From Tetragonia tetragonoides (lineage: Eukaryota; Streptophyta; Magnoliopsida; Caryophyllales; Aizoaceae), in contig CM076144.1 in NCBI GenBank assembly GCA_038025085.1, forward strand, positions 45,114,001 through 45,178,000: a DNA stretch of 64,000 nt. Direction: 5' to 3'. The stretch's first letter is position 1. The number at the start of each line of letters is the position of its first letter. A program made the position numbers and the translations under genes. The notes under the pieces were generated by a model. It was not told the origin of the DNA, ran no database searches, and saw only the letters and a program-made list of their open reading frames with translations. This document shows positions 13,773-25,658 of the stretch, one piece after another.

Positions 13773-14629
13773 TTTGTTATAAATATCAGGACAGATATAC
13801 CTCTTAAAAGTGTGATTTACTTTCTACTGCGCGCAGTAAAACTGTAGAAAAGAAGAAGAAGAAAAAAATGCAGGGGACAGATTAGATAGGGGTACAAAGC
13901 TTGCATGCCCGGCCTATATGCGCCTTTGTTACCTCCTTTCCTAAAGAAAGCCAACAAAACCAAAGGATTTTGTCAAATATTCTTGATGGTGATTGGTCCA
14001 CCTCTTTTCACTGGAAAAGGAAAAGGAAAAAAAAAAAAAAATCCGTATGGGAAAAAGAAAAACACTTTTTTATTTCCTTTTTTTTTTTGTTGTCAAACTC
14101 GTGCGGCAAGAAATAAATCTAAAAGTTGAAAGAATGAAAACTCTAGCAAAGCAGCCTTGAATTTCTGAGAACCATAGTCACAAATCGCATAATAAGACAT
14201 GCCCATAATTCTGTTTTCCATTGTCTTTTTGGTGCTGCGACATGCCTTTGAAGTTTGAATTGTAGAAACACGTTTTCCTGAAGAAAGCAAGAAAAAAAAG
14301 AAAAACTACAATATAATGTCAGAATTATGTTGGTTTATATATTCAATTGACAAGATCGAATAATAATATCACAAATACATATGGCTTATTCAAGGTTAAT
14401 GGTGGTTCAAATTTTGCATTGGGCATGAACCAGATTTAAATCTCTTCGTCAGTGGTCTCGTTCTTTATGAAGCCTATAAATTAGCATGGATAGATAGTCA
14501 TTGTCGTTGAGAGAAGATAACATTGGTGTGAACTAAGAAATATAAATTAATATTGCCTATGTCGCAAGCAAGTCTTGTGTGAGAATAACTCACAGAAAAA
14601 TGAGGTTATATTGGCTTATCTGATTAAAG
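13773..14629. other. Spacer, no gene seen
   Basis: Holds a short palindromic stretch (CTACTGCGCGCAGTA near 13827), poly-A/T tracts around 14030-14090, and no recognised coding sequence. Confidence 0.5.
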
Positions 14630-14933
14630 CAAAAAGGGCGAGTGGATGCGCCTCATTTGGTTTGCAGTTGTCTTGTTTGATATGAAACAAAGAAGACGAC
14701 TCTCCTTGCCTTGTCTAATTTTTATCAAATAAGGCGACTTTGCTCGCCTTTTTTGAGCTAAAACAAGAAGAGCAACCCTCAAAGGAGCACCCCAATAGGT
14801 TAATGAGGAGGGCCTAACAGGGCGATTGGGAAGGTGACAAAAGTTGCCCTAGTAGGCCAAGGAAGCGAATTTTTTTTATCAAAGAGGGCGACTTTTGTTG
14901 CCTTCTTTGACCCGTTTTGTTGTAGTCTCGTTT
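14630..14933. mobile_element. CACTA-type element remnant
   Basis: Repeated short motifs in both orientations (GGCGACTTT, AGGCGA, TTGCCCT) are the subterminal repeats typical of CACTA elements. The right edge reads TTTTGTTGTAGT, which is the inverted CACTACAACAAA terminus. No matching left end was found, so the element is truncated or its left end has decayed. Confidence 0.5.
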
Positions 14934-15757
14934 TTTTAAAACGTGACTCTTATCTTACCGAAAGTGTTACTAAAAAATCGTTTTAAACAAGTTTTTGAGT
15001 TATCTCCATTGGAAGGTGTTGAATTAGGTAAATGCATAAAATTTATTATTTACCTCTAACAAGCAAAGTTAATATAATCCATAGGCTAAATGAGAAAAGA
15101 TATTTCATTGCATGACAAAAATTACTAATATAAAAAGGACAAGATTAATAAATTGTAAGACTATTGTCGAGGCTTTGGCCCCCAATGAAAAAGACACTTC
15201 AGTTGATTAAAATAACAAGCAAAATTTATAGTCCTAGTATATAAAGTATGTTGATAGGCATGCATCTCCTTCTATGTGGATTCAACTTGACATGACCTAA
15301 ACTGACGTTGGATTCTATTTGATCCAACAGAAAACGAGTTTGATGCTAATTAAGCCAAGCCTTTCCCAGTTATAGGGACAATTTATTATGTGGTTGAGGA
15401 CCACTGTCTCACATTGAGTTGGGATGCTAGCTAGGGAGAATACTTGTCTCCTTTTGATAATCGTATTATTTTCTTACAAAACTCACCAATATTTATGATT
15501 TCTTAATAGACCAAAAAATGGCCAAAAATGATTTTGTTACATTAGGAAAATTTCTTTGAACATTTTTTTTTTTTTTGTGTCAACTTTTAAGGCACAAAAA
15601 TGCGTATGAGTATTCGGAATCTAAGATATCTATTATTTCAATCCATATAAATATTATCCTAATATGTGTATTTAAAAAGGATTTGTAAAGTGTACATACA
15701 TGAGCAAGTATTATTTGAGACCAACTCACAATAAAACGCGATTTCTATTCAGAAATG
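14934..15757. other. Spacer, no gene seen
   Basis: AT-rich sequence with no coding content, paired termini or recognised repeat. Confidence 0.5.
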
Positions 15758-15760
15758 TAA

Positions 15761-15829
15761 GGCCCTATTCTTTTCGTCATCTTCATGCTGCATTTCGTTC
15801 TGTTCCGTTCGGTTGAAGAGAACAGGGCC
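15761..15829. mobile_element. Very small Tourist-like MITE (69 bp)
   Basis: Inverted termini GGCCCTATTCTTTTC and GAAGAGAACAGGGCC are flanked by a perfect TAA duplication (15758-15760 and 15830-15832). A 3-bp TAA/TTA duplication and a GGCCCTGTTC-type terminus indicate the PIF/Harbinger (Tourist) class. It has almost no interior. Confidence 0.8.
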
Positions 15830-15832
15830 TAA

Positions 15833-16632
15833 GTGAGCCTGATTTCACTAAGAAATGACTCACTTATCACCAAAAGTTACAGTAATAAGATCGTCTCATT
15901 TAAGAAAATGTGTTGTATAATTTTTAAGAAAATTCTCGTGTGACTTAAGAATATGTATGTATAAATTTGTTTGGATAAAGGAAAAGAGATTATTATTGGC
16001 AATTTTCTGTTTTTTATCCCCAGCAATTTAAATGGTTTACAAGGACCACAACAACAGACCAGATGACAAGCTCCTCCACTAGATTAATTTAGGAGTGTGT
16101 TTGTTTCATGCTCCCCCCATAATTAGTTAATTCTAACTCAGAATCCACTTTAATTTTTAGGGTTGGTTCTTGTTAACATCAGTATTGTGTCTAGAGATTA
16201 GAGGCCAGCAATTTAGTTTTAATTTCTTGTTTCTTCTGTTTCAATTTCTTTTTCCTAGTTCTATTTTAACTGGAGAACGGCATATTGTTTATACGGACGC
16301 TGACGTTGGTTAGCATCAAATACCTTTTTCCGCGTCATGTATGTAGATTGGAAAAGGACAACGATGACTACAATAGTAAAGATACTTGTCCTATGTCGGT
16401 GGTGTATTTTGGAGTACATATACCTTCTATATACAGCATACTAAGGGTATGTTTTTTCGACCGTCGATTCTCACTGATTTTTCTTTTCGATTGGATAAGG
16501 TGTTGATGCTATATATTGATTTCTATTAATCTGGTAAGATTCTGCCACTAATTTTTATTGACTAGATTAGTAAGATTTTGCCATTAATTATGTGAGTAGA
16601 GATGTGTTCTTTTTCACTATGATCAACACGGA
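15833..16632. other. Spacer, no gene seen
   Basis: AT-rich sequence. A 73-codon open frame at 16285-16506 has no recognisable domain and is not supported as a gene. Confidence 0.45.
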
Positions 16633-16903
16633 GGGTGCATTCTTTAGAGCTTAACGATCAGTTCAATACAATTCAAGGGTGATCTCATGTCAATTCAGTG
16701 ATTTCCAATTCAGTTAAATAATGTTCAGTTCAGTTCAGCGGTGTTGAGTTCAGAAACATACTTTTTGTCTCACATATCAAGTTGTGTTCAATTCAATTCA
16801 GTGGTGTACAGTTCGATCCAGTGGTGTCCACTTCAATTCAATTTGGTGGTGTTGAATTCAATTCAATTCAGTGTAGATTAGTATAACCCTAAAGAATACA
16901 CTC
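16633..16903. mobile_element. Tourist-like MITE with CAGTTCA core
   Basis: Termini GGGTGCATTCTTTAGAG and (right, inverted) GAGTGTATTCTTTAGGG pair. The interior is made of repeated TTCAGTTCAG/TTCAATTCAG motifs. The flanking 3-bp duplication is not clean, so the ends could be off by a few bases. Confidence 0.65.
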
Positions 16904-17107
16904 TGCTGATTCGGTAAGGTCCTGCCACAGAGTCTCATTAATTGGGTAACAACTTGATCTCACTGATTCACTAAGGTCCTGCTACTTATTCATACTGATT
17001 GGATAAGGTCACGCCACTAATTTTAATTGATTGGATAATATCCAATAAGTGAAAAATAACACACCCTAAAACTTGAATAAAGGGAGGGAATTGAAGATAA
17101 TTACTAA

Positions 17108-17342
17108 GGGTGCGTCCTTTAGAGCTAAACTTATCAGAACTGAATTGAACTGAATTCAACATCAGTGCATTGAACTGAATTGAATTTAACACAAGTACTT
17201 AATATGTGAGACAAAAAGTATCTATCTAAACTCGGCACCAATGAGCTAAACTGAACCTCACTTTACTAAATTAAAAATCACTGAACAAAAACCTGAACTG
17301 AACTTAAATAAACTAATCATGTAAGCTTTAAAGAATGTACCC
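17108..17342. mobile_element. Tourist-like MITE with CTGAACTGAA core
   Basis: Termini GGGTGCGTCCTTTAGAGCT and (inverted right end) GGGTACATTCTTTAAAGCT pair and are flanked by TAA at 17105-17107 and 17343-17345. The interior repeats GAACTGAA-type motifs. Confidence 0.8.
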
Positions 17343-19048
17343 TAACTAATCTCTCAAAAATGTATGTCCAAAACCTTCTACATTGTCAATGTGATAGAAG
17401 CCCACTATATTTCCACACTACTATTAATGTAATACAATTGTCTTACCGATGAAGTTTTACAAAATCCTAAAGCCCCCTTAACAAAACAGTCACCCATTGC
17501 TGCCTTCATTAATTAATAACCAAAACAAGAAGAATCCAAATATCAATATATTATTATATATAAGGACTAATGAATTACAAAAGGTATATAGCCTACATTT
17601 TGGATTCTCCGTGGCCATGTGCCTGGTGGTGGCCAAGTGACCTAGCTAGCCATCTAAGCACATAGAAAAGCCCTAGCCTAGGGCCTAGGGCCTAGGGCCT
17701 AGGGGGTATATTGCAAATTGGCTATTGCTACTTACTAAAATTTCGTTAAAAGTAAGAGCTTAATTAGATTTGCAAAGTGATGAAACTACTTGTGCGTATA
17801 GTACTTATCGATCACCGTTTGTGGAAAGTACATAAAATCGGCTGTCAATGAAATGAAAACTACTAAAACATGCATGTACATATGTACATCATGTACTTGT
17901 ATATACTTTTTACACCTTTCTTTCACTTCTCCGCGTAACCCATGTGCTTTCTCTTTGTATAATTTGTCGATCTTTGTATAATCCTAAGAAAAGGCGTCTA
18001 AGAAAGGTAGACTTTTTATAGTACATAACATATTTTGGGATGGACCAGAGGATAAGCAAGTAAGAGACCTCTTTCAGTAATAATATACAATAATCTTGGC
18101 CGTTTGGGCCTAGCAATAGCTTCATAACTTTGCGATTGTTTCATTTCACGATTGGGTGTGGGTGTGGGTGTGTTCATTTTTACTTATTGAAACGCAGACG
18201 CATTCTGTATGGATGGAAAAGGAGCGGTATAATATGTGTTAAGAGATCGACTGGAAAGGGAAATTTAGATGTGTATTTTTTTATAGAGTGAAAGTGAATG
18301 AGATTAATTAGGCAGAGATATTAGCAATTGGTAGAGCTATCCAAGAGTCCTTATCAAAAGAATGACTGTCTTATTTTCATAAATAATTATTGAATCAGAC
18401 TCAGAAAATCCGGTCAATTGATCAAATACACAATAAAGAGGTGATATGTGGAACACAAGATTCGATTCGAACTTCATTAGACATGTCAAAAAGTGTTGGC
18501 CGAAGTTGTCCGTGAAGCATAGACCTAAAGGAGCAAATGGTGTAATTGATAATAAGTTAGCTAAGCAAGGGATACATATATAGGGAGTGAGATTTTATAG
18601 CTTGGTTTAAATTTTGATTGATGTATTGACCTTTTAGAGTTTCTCGATTCTTTCGTTGGTCCCAATCTAGTATATGATTGCATTATTGTATCCAACGCTT
18701 TCTTGAACGTCTTGAAGTTGTATGTTTTTCCTTCTGATCATAGGGAGAATGATACATTCATCCACTAGGTTGGCAATCCACCTTCCATTTGTATCTATCT
18801 CTCTCCTCTATTTTCAATTTCTCTCTCCTCTATTTCCAAAAAATGACATATTTAAGCTAGGAGAGAGAGAGATACAAAGGAAATATGGTTACCCACCCAC
18901 TGGGTCAACTAAACATTTTCCTGATCATAATATCTATAAAAAAGTTTCTAACAACATGGGATATCTCCACCTAATCGAAAGCTTTTTTAGAATTGAAAAA
19001 CAATAATAAATTAAATCATATATAAAAGTTAGTAACGAGAGAATATCC
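17343..19048. other. Spacer, no gene seen
   Basis: Contains a short GGCCTAG tandem repeat (17684-17703) and a weak inverted pair around 18770-18895 (a TTTGTATCTATCTCTCTCCT arm and its partner), which may be a decayed MITE. No coding sequence recognised. Confidence 0.45.
17684..17703. repeat. Short GGCCTAG tandem repeat
   Basis: Three consecutive GGGCCTA-type heptamers (AGGGCCTAGGGCCTAGGGCC). Too short to assign a function. Confidence 0.7.
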
Positions 19049-19391
19049 GGGCATGTTTTTTCAGACTGGTTTTCATTAAGTTTCAGTTTTCTCCATTTTG
19101 TTCCAGTTAGGCTTTTTCCAGTTTCGAGTTAAAATTTTCAGTTTCTTTCAAATTTTCTCCAATTTGTTCCATTCTACTCTAGTTTGTTCCAGTATTCTCC
19201 AGTTTGTTTCAATTTTCTCCATTTTATTTATTTCAGTTTGTTCCAATTTAATAATTTTAGAATTTCACATAATAAGTGTAGTAATTAAGTGTGCTATATC
19301 TAAATATTAAAAATAAAAATGTTTTTCATATATATTTAAATCAGTTTTGAGAAATTCCCATATTTATTATCTAATGAACAATAATAATAAT

Positions 19392-19424
<33 letters not shown>

Positions 19425-19441
19425 AAATTCAATTCTGATAG

Positions 19442-19527
<86 letters not shown>

Positions 19528-19700
19528 CAAAAGTTTTAGTAAGTTCAAGTTTTCTCCCGTTTGTTCCAGTAAGTTTCATTATGTTCCAACTTTTTTCAGT
19601 TTGTTCCAGTTTTCAATTAAAAGTTTCAATTTTCTTCATTTACATTTGTTCTAGTTTTCTCCAATTTCGGTATCAAGTTTTGAATCTAAGAAAACATGCC
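19049..19700. mobile_element. Tourist-like MITE with CAGTTTTCTCC arrays and central microsatellites
   Basis: Ends GGGCATGTTTTTTCAGACTGG and (right) AAAACATGCC pair; TTA follows the right end. Both arms are arrays of degenerate TTTCAGTTTTCTCC-like units. The centre has a short unique AT-rich segment, then (ATT)n at 19396-19422 and (AT)n at 19446-19525. Same architecture as 36714-37480 and 62865-63593. Confidence 0.7.
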
Positions 19701-19718
19701 TTAGAGTTATAGCAGTAA

Positions 19719-19969
19719 GACCCTGTTCTCTTCACCTTATTTTTAGTTTTTTTATTGAGCTTATCTGCACAAAACTGAACTGAAATGAAATTTACTGAAT
19801 TGAACTGAATTTTCCTTAACTAAACTTATTATTACTGCATCTACAATAAAAAAGAGTAAATTTGTACTTCGGTTTATCGAACTGAACTAATTTTTTTTGA
19901 ATTACTATAAACTTTCTTTTTACTGAAATTTACTGAATACTTCAGAGAGAAGTTGAAGACAACATGGCC
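19719..19969. mobile_element. Tourist-like MITE
   Basis: Left end GACCCTGTTCTCTTCACC pairs with the right end GAAGACAACATGGCC. The flanks are TAA at 19716-19718 and 19970-19972. The interior contains ACTGAACTGAA-type motifs. Confidence 0.7.
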
Positions 19970-20119
19970 TAAATCATTACAGATAACAAATAAGAGGCCT
20001 ATAAATTTTGTTTCACGCTTCAAAATTTCAAATATCTTACACCATTGACAAGAGCGCGGAATGTACTTTAAAACAGAACTGATATCAAGAGCGTGATTTT
20101 TCATATATCTTATACACTA

Positions 20120-20420
20120 GGCTCCGTTTGATTCACCTGGATAAAACTGATCTGAGCTGAACTGAACTGAAATAAACTGAATTGAATTGATTTTTTTGCG
20201 CTTGAACGTTAACCATTTAAAATTCGTCCAAACATAGTCAATACCGGACTCATTTGAAAGTATGCCTTGAGATCTTTTCGTTGACATAATTATCATCATG
20301 AAATTATTTCGGAATAAAAAGTTATATTAGTGATAAAGTTACACATTGAACTGAACTGAACTGAACTGAATTAAACTGAATAATATATTTAAGTAAAATT
20401 AAGGTGAATCAAACAGAGCC
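20120..20420. mobile_element. Tourist-like MITE with long inverted termini
   Basis: GGCTCCGTTTGATTCACCT at the left pairs with the right end AGGTGAATCAAACAGAGCC with one mismatch. Subterminal CTGAACTGAACTGAA arrays lie in both arms around a unique centre. Flanks CTA and TAA do not match perfectly. Confidence 0.75.
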
Positions 20421-20716
20421 TAAGAATTGGACTATCCATCTAAACAAGTTTTTTAGAGTTATTCGCCTAAGCAAACTAATCACGTATAAAATGATTTGTT
20501 CAAAAATTAAAAATTTTCTTAATTGAATCGACATTAGCTTGAAATTAGTTGACTGTTATGTTTTTTTTATTATTTGTTGCGGCGCTTCAAGTTCAGGTCG
20601 TTGAGAGCATGAGTTATGATGAGAGCAGGAAACCTATCTTGACTAACATAATTTTATAAGTTTTTGGAGAATGAAATGCACTGCCTTTCATGAGATGAAC
20701 ATATAAATTATGTAGT

Positions 20717-21600
20717 AGTCAATATCAATATATATATATATGTAAAATTAAATTCTCACCAAGCATTGAATAAATAATAAATAGTCATAAATGTATGGGT
20801 GATTAAAAAGAAACTAAAAATAGTTTTATTTTATTTTAATAAAAAATAAGTAACAAAAGCATTATATTTATTACCCTAAAAAAATTATAAATTCAATAAA
20901 AATATAATTTCTTTGTTAAATATATTTTATATATATATATATATGTAAAATTGAGTTCTCACCAAGCAATGAATAAGTAATAAATAGCCATAAATGCATG
21001 GGTGATTAAAAAAAACTAAAAATAATTTTATTTTATTTTAATAAGAAATAAGTAACATAAGTATTATATTTATTATTATAAATAAGTTCACTAAAAATGT
21101 AATTTCTTCGTTAAATATATTTTTTTTATGAAAAGATTATTATTGTTCTTTGCTACTCTTATTATGCAACTTTATATATTGATACGATTAAAATATTTTA
21201 TCATATTTCTTCTAATAACAGAGTGTGCATGATAAACAAGAACCCGTGCATCGCACGGATTAAGTTCTCACCGAGCATTGAATAGGTAATAAATATCCAT
21301 AAATGCATGATGATTAAAAGGAAATTAAAGATATTTTTATTTTATTTTAATAGGAAATAAGTAACATAAGTATTATATTTATTATCCTAAAAAAATTATA
21401 TTACACATTCACTAAAATTGTAATTTCTTTGTTAAATGTGTTTTTTTATTTGTTGATAAAAAGATTGTTATTGTTCCTTGCTACTCTTATTATTAAGCTT
21501 TATATTGTATATTGATTTGATTAAAAAATATATTATATTTATTCTAATAACTAAGGATGATAAACAAGAACCCGTGCATCGCACGGACACAAAATCTAGT

Positions 21601-21666
<66 letters not shown>

Positions 21667-22168
21667 AATTGAGTTCTCACCAAGGTGGCATTGAATAAAT
21701 AATAAATAGTAATAAATGCATGGGTGATTAAAAAGAAATAAAAAATACTTTTATTTTATTTTAATAAAAAAAGTAACATAAGTATTATATTTATTATCCT
21801 AAAAAAGGTATATTATTTATTCACTAAAAATGAAATTTCTTTGTTAAATGTGTGAAAAAGAGTATTATTGTTCCTTGCTACTCCTATTATTCAACTTTAT
21901 ATATTGATATGATTAAATTTTTTTATTATATTGATTCTAATAACAGAGGATGATGAACAAGAACCCGTGCATCGCACGGGCACTAAATCTTGTATATATG
22001 TAAAATTGAGTTCTCACCAAGCATTGAATGGGTAATAAATAGCCATAAATTCATGGGTGATTAAAAACAAATTAAAAATAGTTTTATTTTATTTTAATAA
22101 GAAATAAGTAACATACGTATTATATTTATTATCCAAAAAAATATATATTATACATTCACTAATCATAA

Positions 22169-22228
<60 letters not shown>

Positions 22229-22572
22229 ATAAAATTGAGTTCTCACCAAGCATTGAATAGGTAATAAATAGTCATAAACTCATGGGCGATTAAAAAGAAA
22301 TTAAAAATAACTTTATTTTATTTTAATAAGAAATAAGTAATATAATTATTATATTTATTATCCAAAAAAATATATATTATACATTCACTAAAAATATAAT
22401 TTCTTTGTTAAATGTGTTTTTTTTTTTGTTGATAAAAATATTATTATTGTTTTGCTACTCCAATTATTCAACTTTACATATTGATATGATTAAAAAATTT
22501 ATTATATTTCTTCTAATAACAGAGTATGCATGATAAACAAGAACCCGTGCATCGCACGGACACGAGATCTAG
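20717..22572 (+). mobile_element. Cluster B of Helitron-like elements
   Basis: About six related units in direct orientation, the same family as cluster A. The hairpin CCCGTGCATCGCACGG appears near 21242, 21570, 21964 and 22543. CTAG ends are near 21599 and at 22572; the end near 21990 reads CTTG. The unit ending near 21258 is fused directly to a 5'-truncated neighbour, and the first unit is cut short near 20925. 5' ends carry expanded (AT)n at 20929-20943, 21602-21657 and about 22178-22224. No Rep/helicase gene. Confidence 0.75.
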
Positions 22573-23071
22573 TAGTTATATAAAACAATACACCAACTCT
22601 CTAATATCTTAAAAATTCAATCTAAAGTTCTTTAAATTGTCTACTATTCTCATACAAATTAAAAATAAGTGTTCTTTTTCTTAACGATGAAAAAAAACAT
22701 TTACCACCTTTTTTAGTATAAATTTATTGTTAGAGCGAGTGAACACGTAGCTGTAACAATTAGCAATAAAATTCGTTAGTAATAAGATTGATTTACTAAT
22801 CTAATGTGATACAAAGCTCATCATTAGAGTAATAACATTGATTCCCTAATGATGATCATTGTGGTCTTATTAGGAGTCCTAATGACGAGTGTAACACATT
22901 CGATTAGTGAATTAATATTATTACTAATTATGATCATTGTAATACATTACCGAATCAATCTTATTATTAATAATGATTATTATAATACATTGATCACTAC
23001 ATTAAACCATTTTTACTAATTGAAATAATACATCGTATTTTACGAGTCTGTGCATAGCACGAGGAAACTAG
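22573..23071 (+). mobile_element. Second Helitron-like 3' end (different family)
   Basis: The right edge has a GTGC-ATA-GCAC hairpin (stem GTGC/GCAC) inside ACGAGTCTGTGCATAGCACG, followed by AGGAAACTAG and T. The body (about 22730-23030) repeats AATTATTACTAAT-like and GTAATACATT-like motifs and is unrelated to clusters A and B. The left end is not identified. Confidence 0.45.
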
Positions 23072-23938
23072 TAACTAGCTACTAGTATAACTTAAATTGG
23101 ACGTGATGCTTCTCTTTAAATAAAGCAATTCACGTACGTATGAAAATGATGTGTATCGAACTGGCTAGTAAACAAGTAAAGGAAAACCCACAGCAATGCA
23201 TGTCATCATATAGATATTTTTCGAATGTCTTATAATTGGTTGACTTAGAATTTGATAGTCTGATCAAATTAAAGATGGAAGCCATGTGTAAACCAACCAG
23301 GTATATGTACCAACTTCCTCCTTTGTTTGTGACGTAATGTTCATCAACAATGTATTTTAATAATTTCATCACCAATAATTACTCACATACAATAAAAACT
23401 TCTGTTAAACGAATGGTAGGCCCAGACATGGTATGGATAAAAACATTATGATAGAAGGTCTACGAGCAATAGCTGATCAGCTTTGAGTTTTTGTAGTGTT
23501 TAATTTACTGGTTATTACAAATATTCCACTTTCCCTATAATTCAATTAATATCTTGCATATGACCGTTTTATTAATTGTGAGAAAATAAAAAATCAACAT
23601 TTTTTATTCAGATTGTTTGATTTAAGGAACTATGTGTTGGTCAAGATAGCTTTTGATATAATTTTGAACGAGAGTCAAATTGATTGAATGAGGCTTTAAA
23701 TCTCTGGAAGTTGGGCAATTAATTGATTATTTCCTCTAATAATACCAATTCATCTACCGACGCCTAACCATACCTAAAAGAAGATGTCATATTCGATGAG
23801 TAGAAATATTGGGTACCAAGTATCGAGACAATAACCATCTACATATGAGCTACATATCTCACTTCTCGGATAAGGTAACTCAACTTACTTGTACAGCATG
23901 ATAGTAGTAAAAGAGTAAATTGAAGAAATGGGAAAGTA
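23072..23938. repeat. Duplicated block, copy 1 (interrupted by a retrotransposon)
   Basis: From TAACTAGCTACTAGTATAAC onward this is colinear with 56850-58150. Shared landmarks include ATGAAAATGATGTGTATCGAA, TCTTATAATTGGTTGACTTAG, AGATGGAAG and GTTTGTGACGTAATGT. The homology resumes on the far side of the copia element at 29885-29955 (GAGTACACAAATCGCATGA). No coding sequence recognised. Confidence 0.85.
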
Positions 23939-24401
23939 TGTTGGAATATTTGCTTCAAAGAAAAGATGTTGGATAATATTATTCCCCACATTGATGAAGT
24001 TTGACTGAAGAAGAATAATTGCTTTCCGTTACACAAATCAATAAGTGATTTCCGTTACAAATATCAATTCCCTTGATATTCACCCTTTATGACCTCCAAA
24101 TTTATTGTCTTAGCCATTATGATTCTCCTCTTTTTTCCTTTATATATTGGAGACTTTCCACTTCACAAAGACAGACACACAAAATACTCTCTTTCTGATT
24201 CCTTTGGCAGTAGTTCAATTTGCTTTCAAAACCATTGCACCGTAGTACACCGAAGCTTTGGTTGCCGTGTATCCCTGGAGGTCGGTTGCTGGAAATTCCC
24301 TAGTGTACGTGTGGGGGAAAATTCGACTTTAGGGCAGTGATTTATCACGCCACGACTTTCGTTCGAGAAAGTTTGTTCTATCATTAGCCTTGATTCTAAC
24401 A
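23939..24401 (+). repeat. 5' LTR of the copia element
   Basis: 463 bp, TG...CA. A TATA-like TTTATATATTGG lies near 24140, consistent with an LTR promoter. Short open frames inside it are incidental. Confidence 0.9.
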
Positions 24402-25658
24402 TTCTAAAGTCGAATTTTTGTTTTATACTATGGCAATTGATGATGGACTTATTATTAAGAATAATATTGTGTTCAATATTTACGTGTTTAGTATTTTGTC
24501 TTGAACTAACAAATGGATCCATATTTGCTATTTCCGTGCTCAAGATTTGTATTTTATTCGGTCTTAACATCTGGATAAATTTGTGTGTTCGCTTACCGTT
24601 TTAACAAACGTCTGAATTTTTTGTAGAGATTATTATTCTGGTTTTGATCCACCATTGTTGTCCTTTTAAATACATATTTCTCCTTTTAAATGAGTTGGGC
24701 CCCATGAATTAATGTGCTGCTAGTATTCGGGAGTTGAGACTAGTTTATAACGTTTAATTAGGTTTGATCAATTTAGTCTCTAATCCCTTTGACCTTTTGT
24801 CTTCAATGGGAAAGCTCGTTCACATTATTTGGCTTAAGGATATTAGGCCATATTGGTTTTCTTTGTTTTAGCCATTCTCATTCTACTGGTGGAATCAATA
24901 AATTGTAGTATGCATTGTGCATATTTGTTTCAACTCTAGTTATTAATTTGATTAGCCCATGGAGTCTGATGCAATAAAAAAAAAATGATCCGCATCTGCA
25001 AAGTTGTGATGCGGGTAGTTTATCTTTGATCGGGATATTAAAATTGCGGGTCAGTTGGTTTTGGGTTTCAAACTTAAAATCTTGTGGAGTACTAAATTTC
25101 AGCTTATGGAATTATATACTGTTACAGAGTAAAAACTTGTTCTTATTTAATTGGTATGAAAGTCTAATTGAATTATCTACTATTTGAATAATGGTCCAAA
25201 GTGTCGAATGGATCTGTATGAATATGTTCTACACGAATGGTTTGGCGGTCAATTTCTTCTTCAAAGGTATGCACTATAATTTACAAAGGTATTACTTCAC
25301 ATCAGTTTAATGTGATTGGTGAGCACTATAATTATAATTTGTGCTTTTTGGTCGGAGGCTTGTCTATTCGTTGGAAAACTGAAGCTCTTGAGATTTTTAC
25401 ACAGTTGGTTTATTTGTAAACTCACTGAGTATGACTTTAAGTTTGTTAGCCACTGGCACATTAAGATTGGGGGTCTAGTGGTGTCAATTAACGGTAATTC
25501 AGTGGATTTGATTATCTCTCCTTGTATTGGGAATACCTTGTCCAATTTGCAATTTGGAAATTTTGCTTCTTTTTTAATAAGAGTTTACATGCTTTTTGTG
25601 TGAGATAGAATCAAAGGAAAAATATTTTCCCATGTTTGTGTGTTTACAAAGGTAAGTA
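24402..25658. other. Copia interior, gag/5' pol region without readable ORFs
   Basis: Lies where gag and protease should be. No open frame with gag or protease motifs is visible; the sequence is too decayed or was never coding. Confidence 0.5.

Noticed and set aside
18768..18900. MITE with CTCTCTCC arms
   Set aside because: The pairing rests mostly on low-complexity CT/GA runs, and no target duplication was found.
24226..24570. 114-codon minus-strand frame at the 5' LTR edge
   Set aside because: Lies across the LTR boundary on the opposite strand, with no domain, and is not kept in the 3' LTR.
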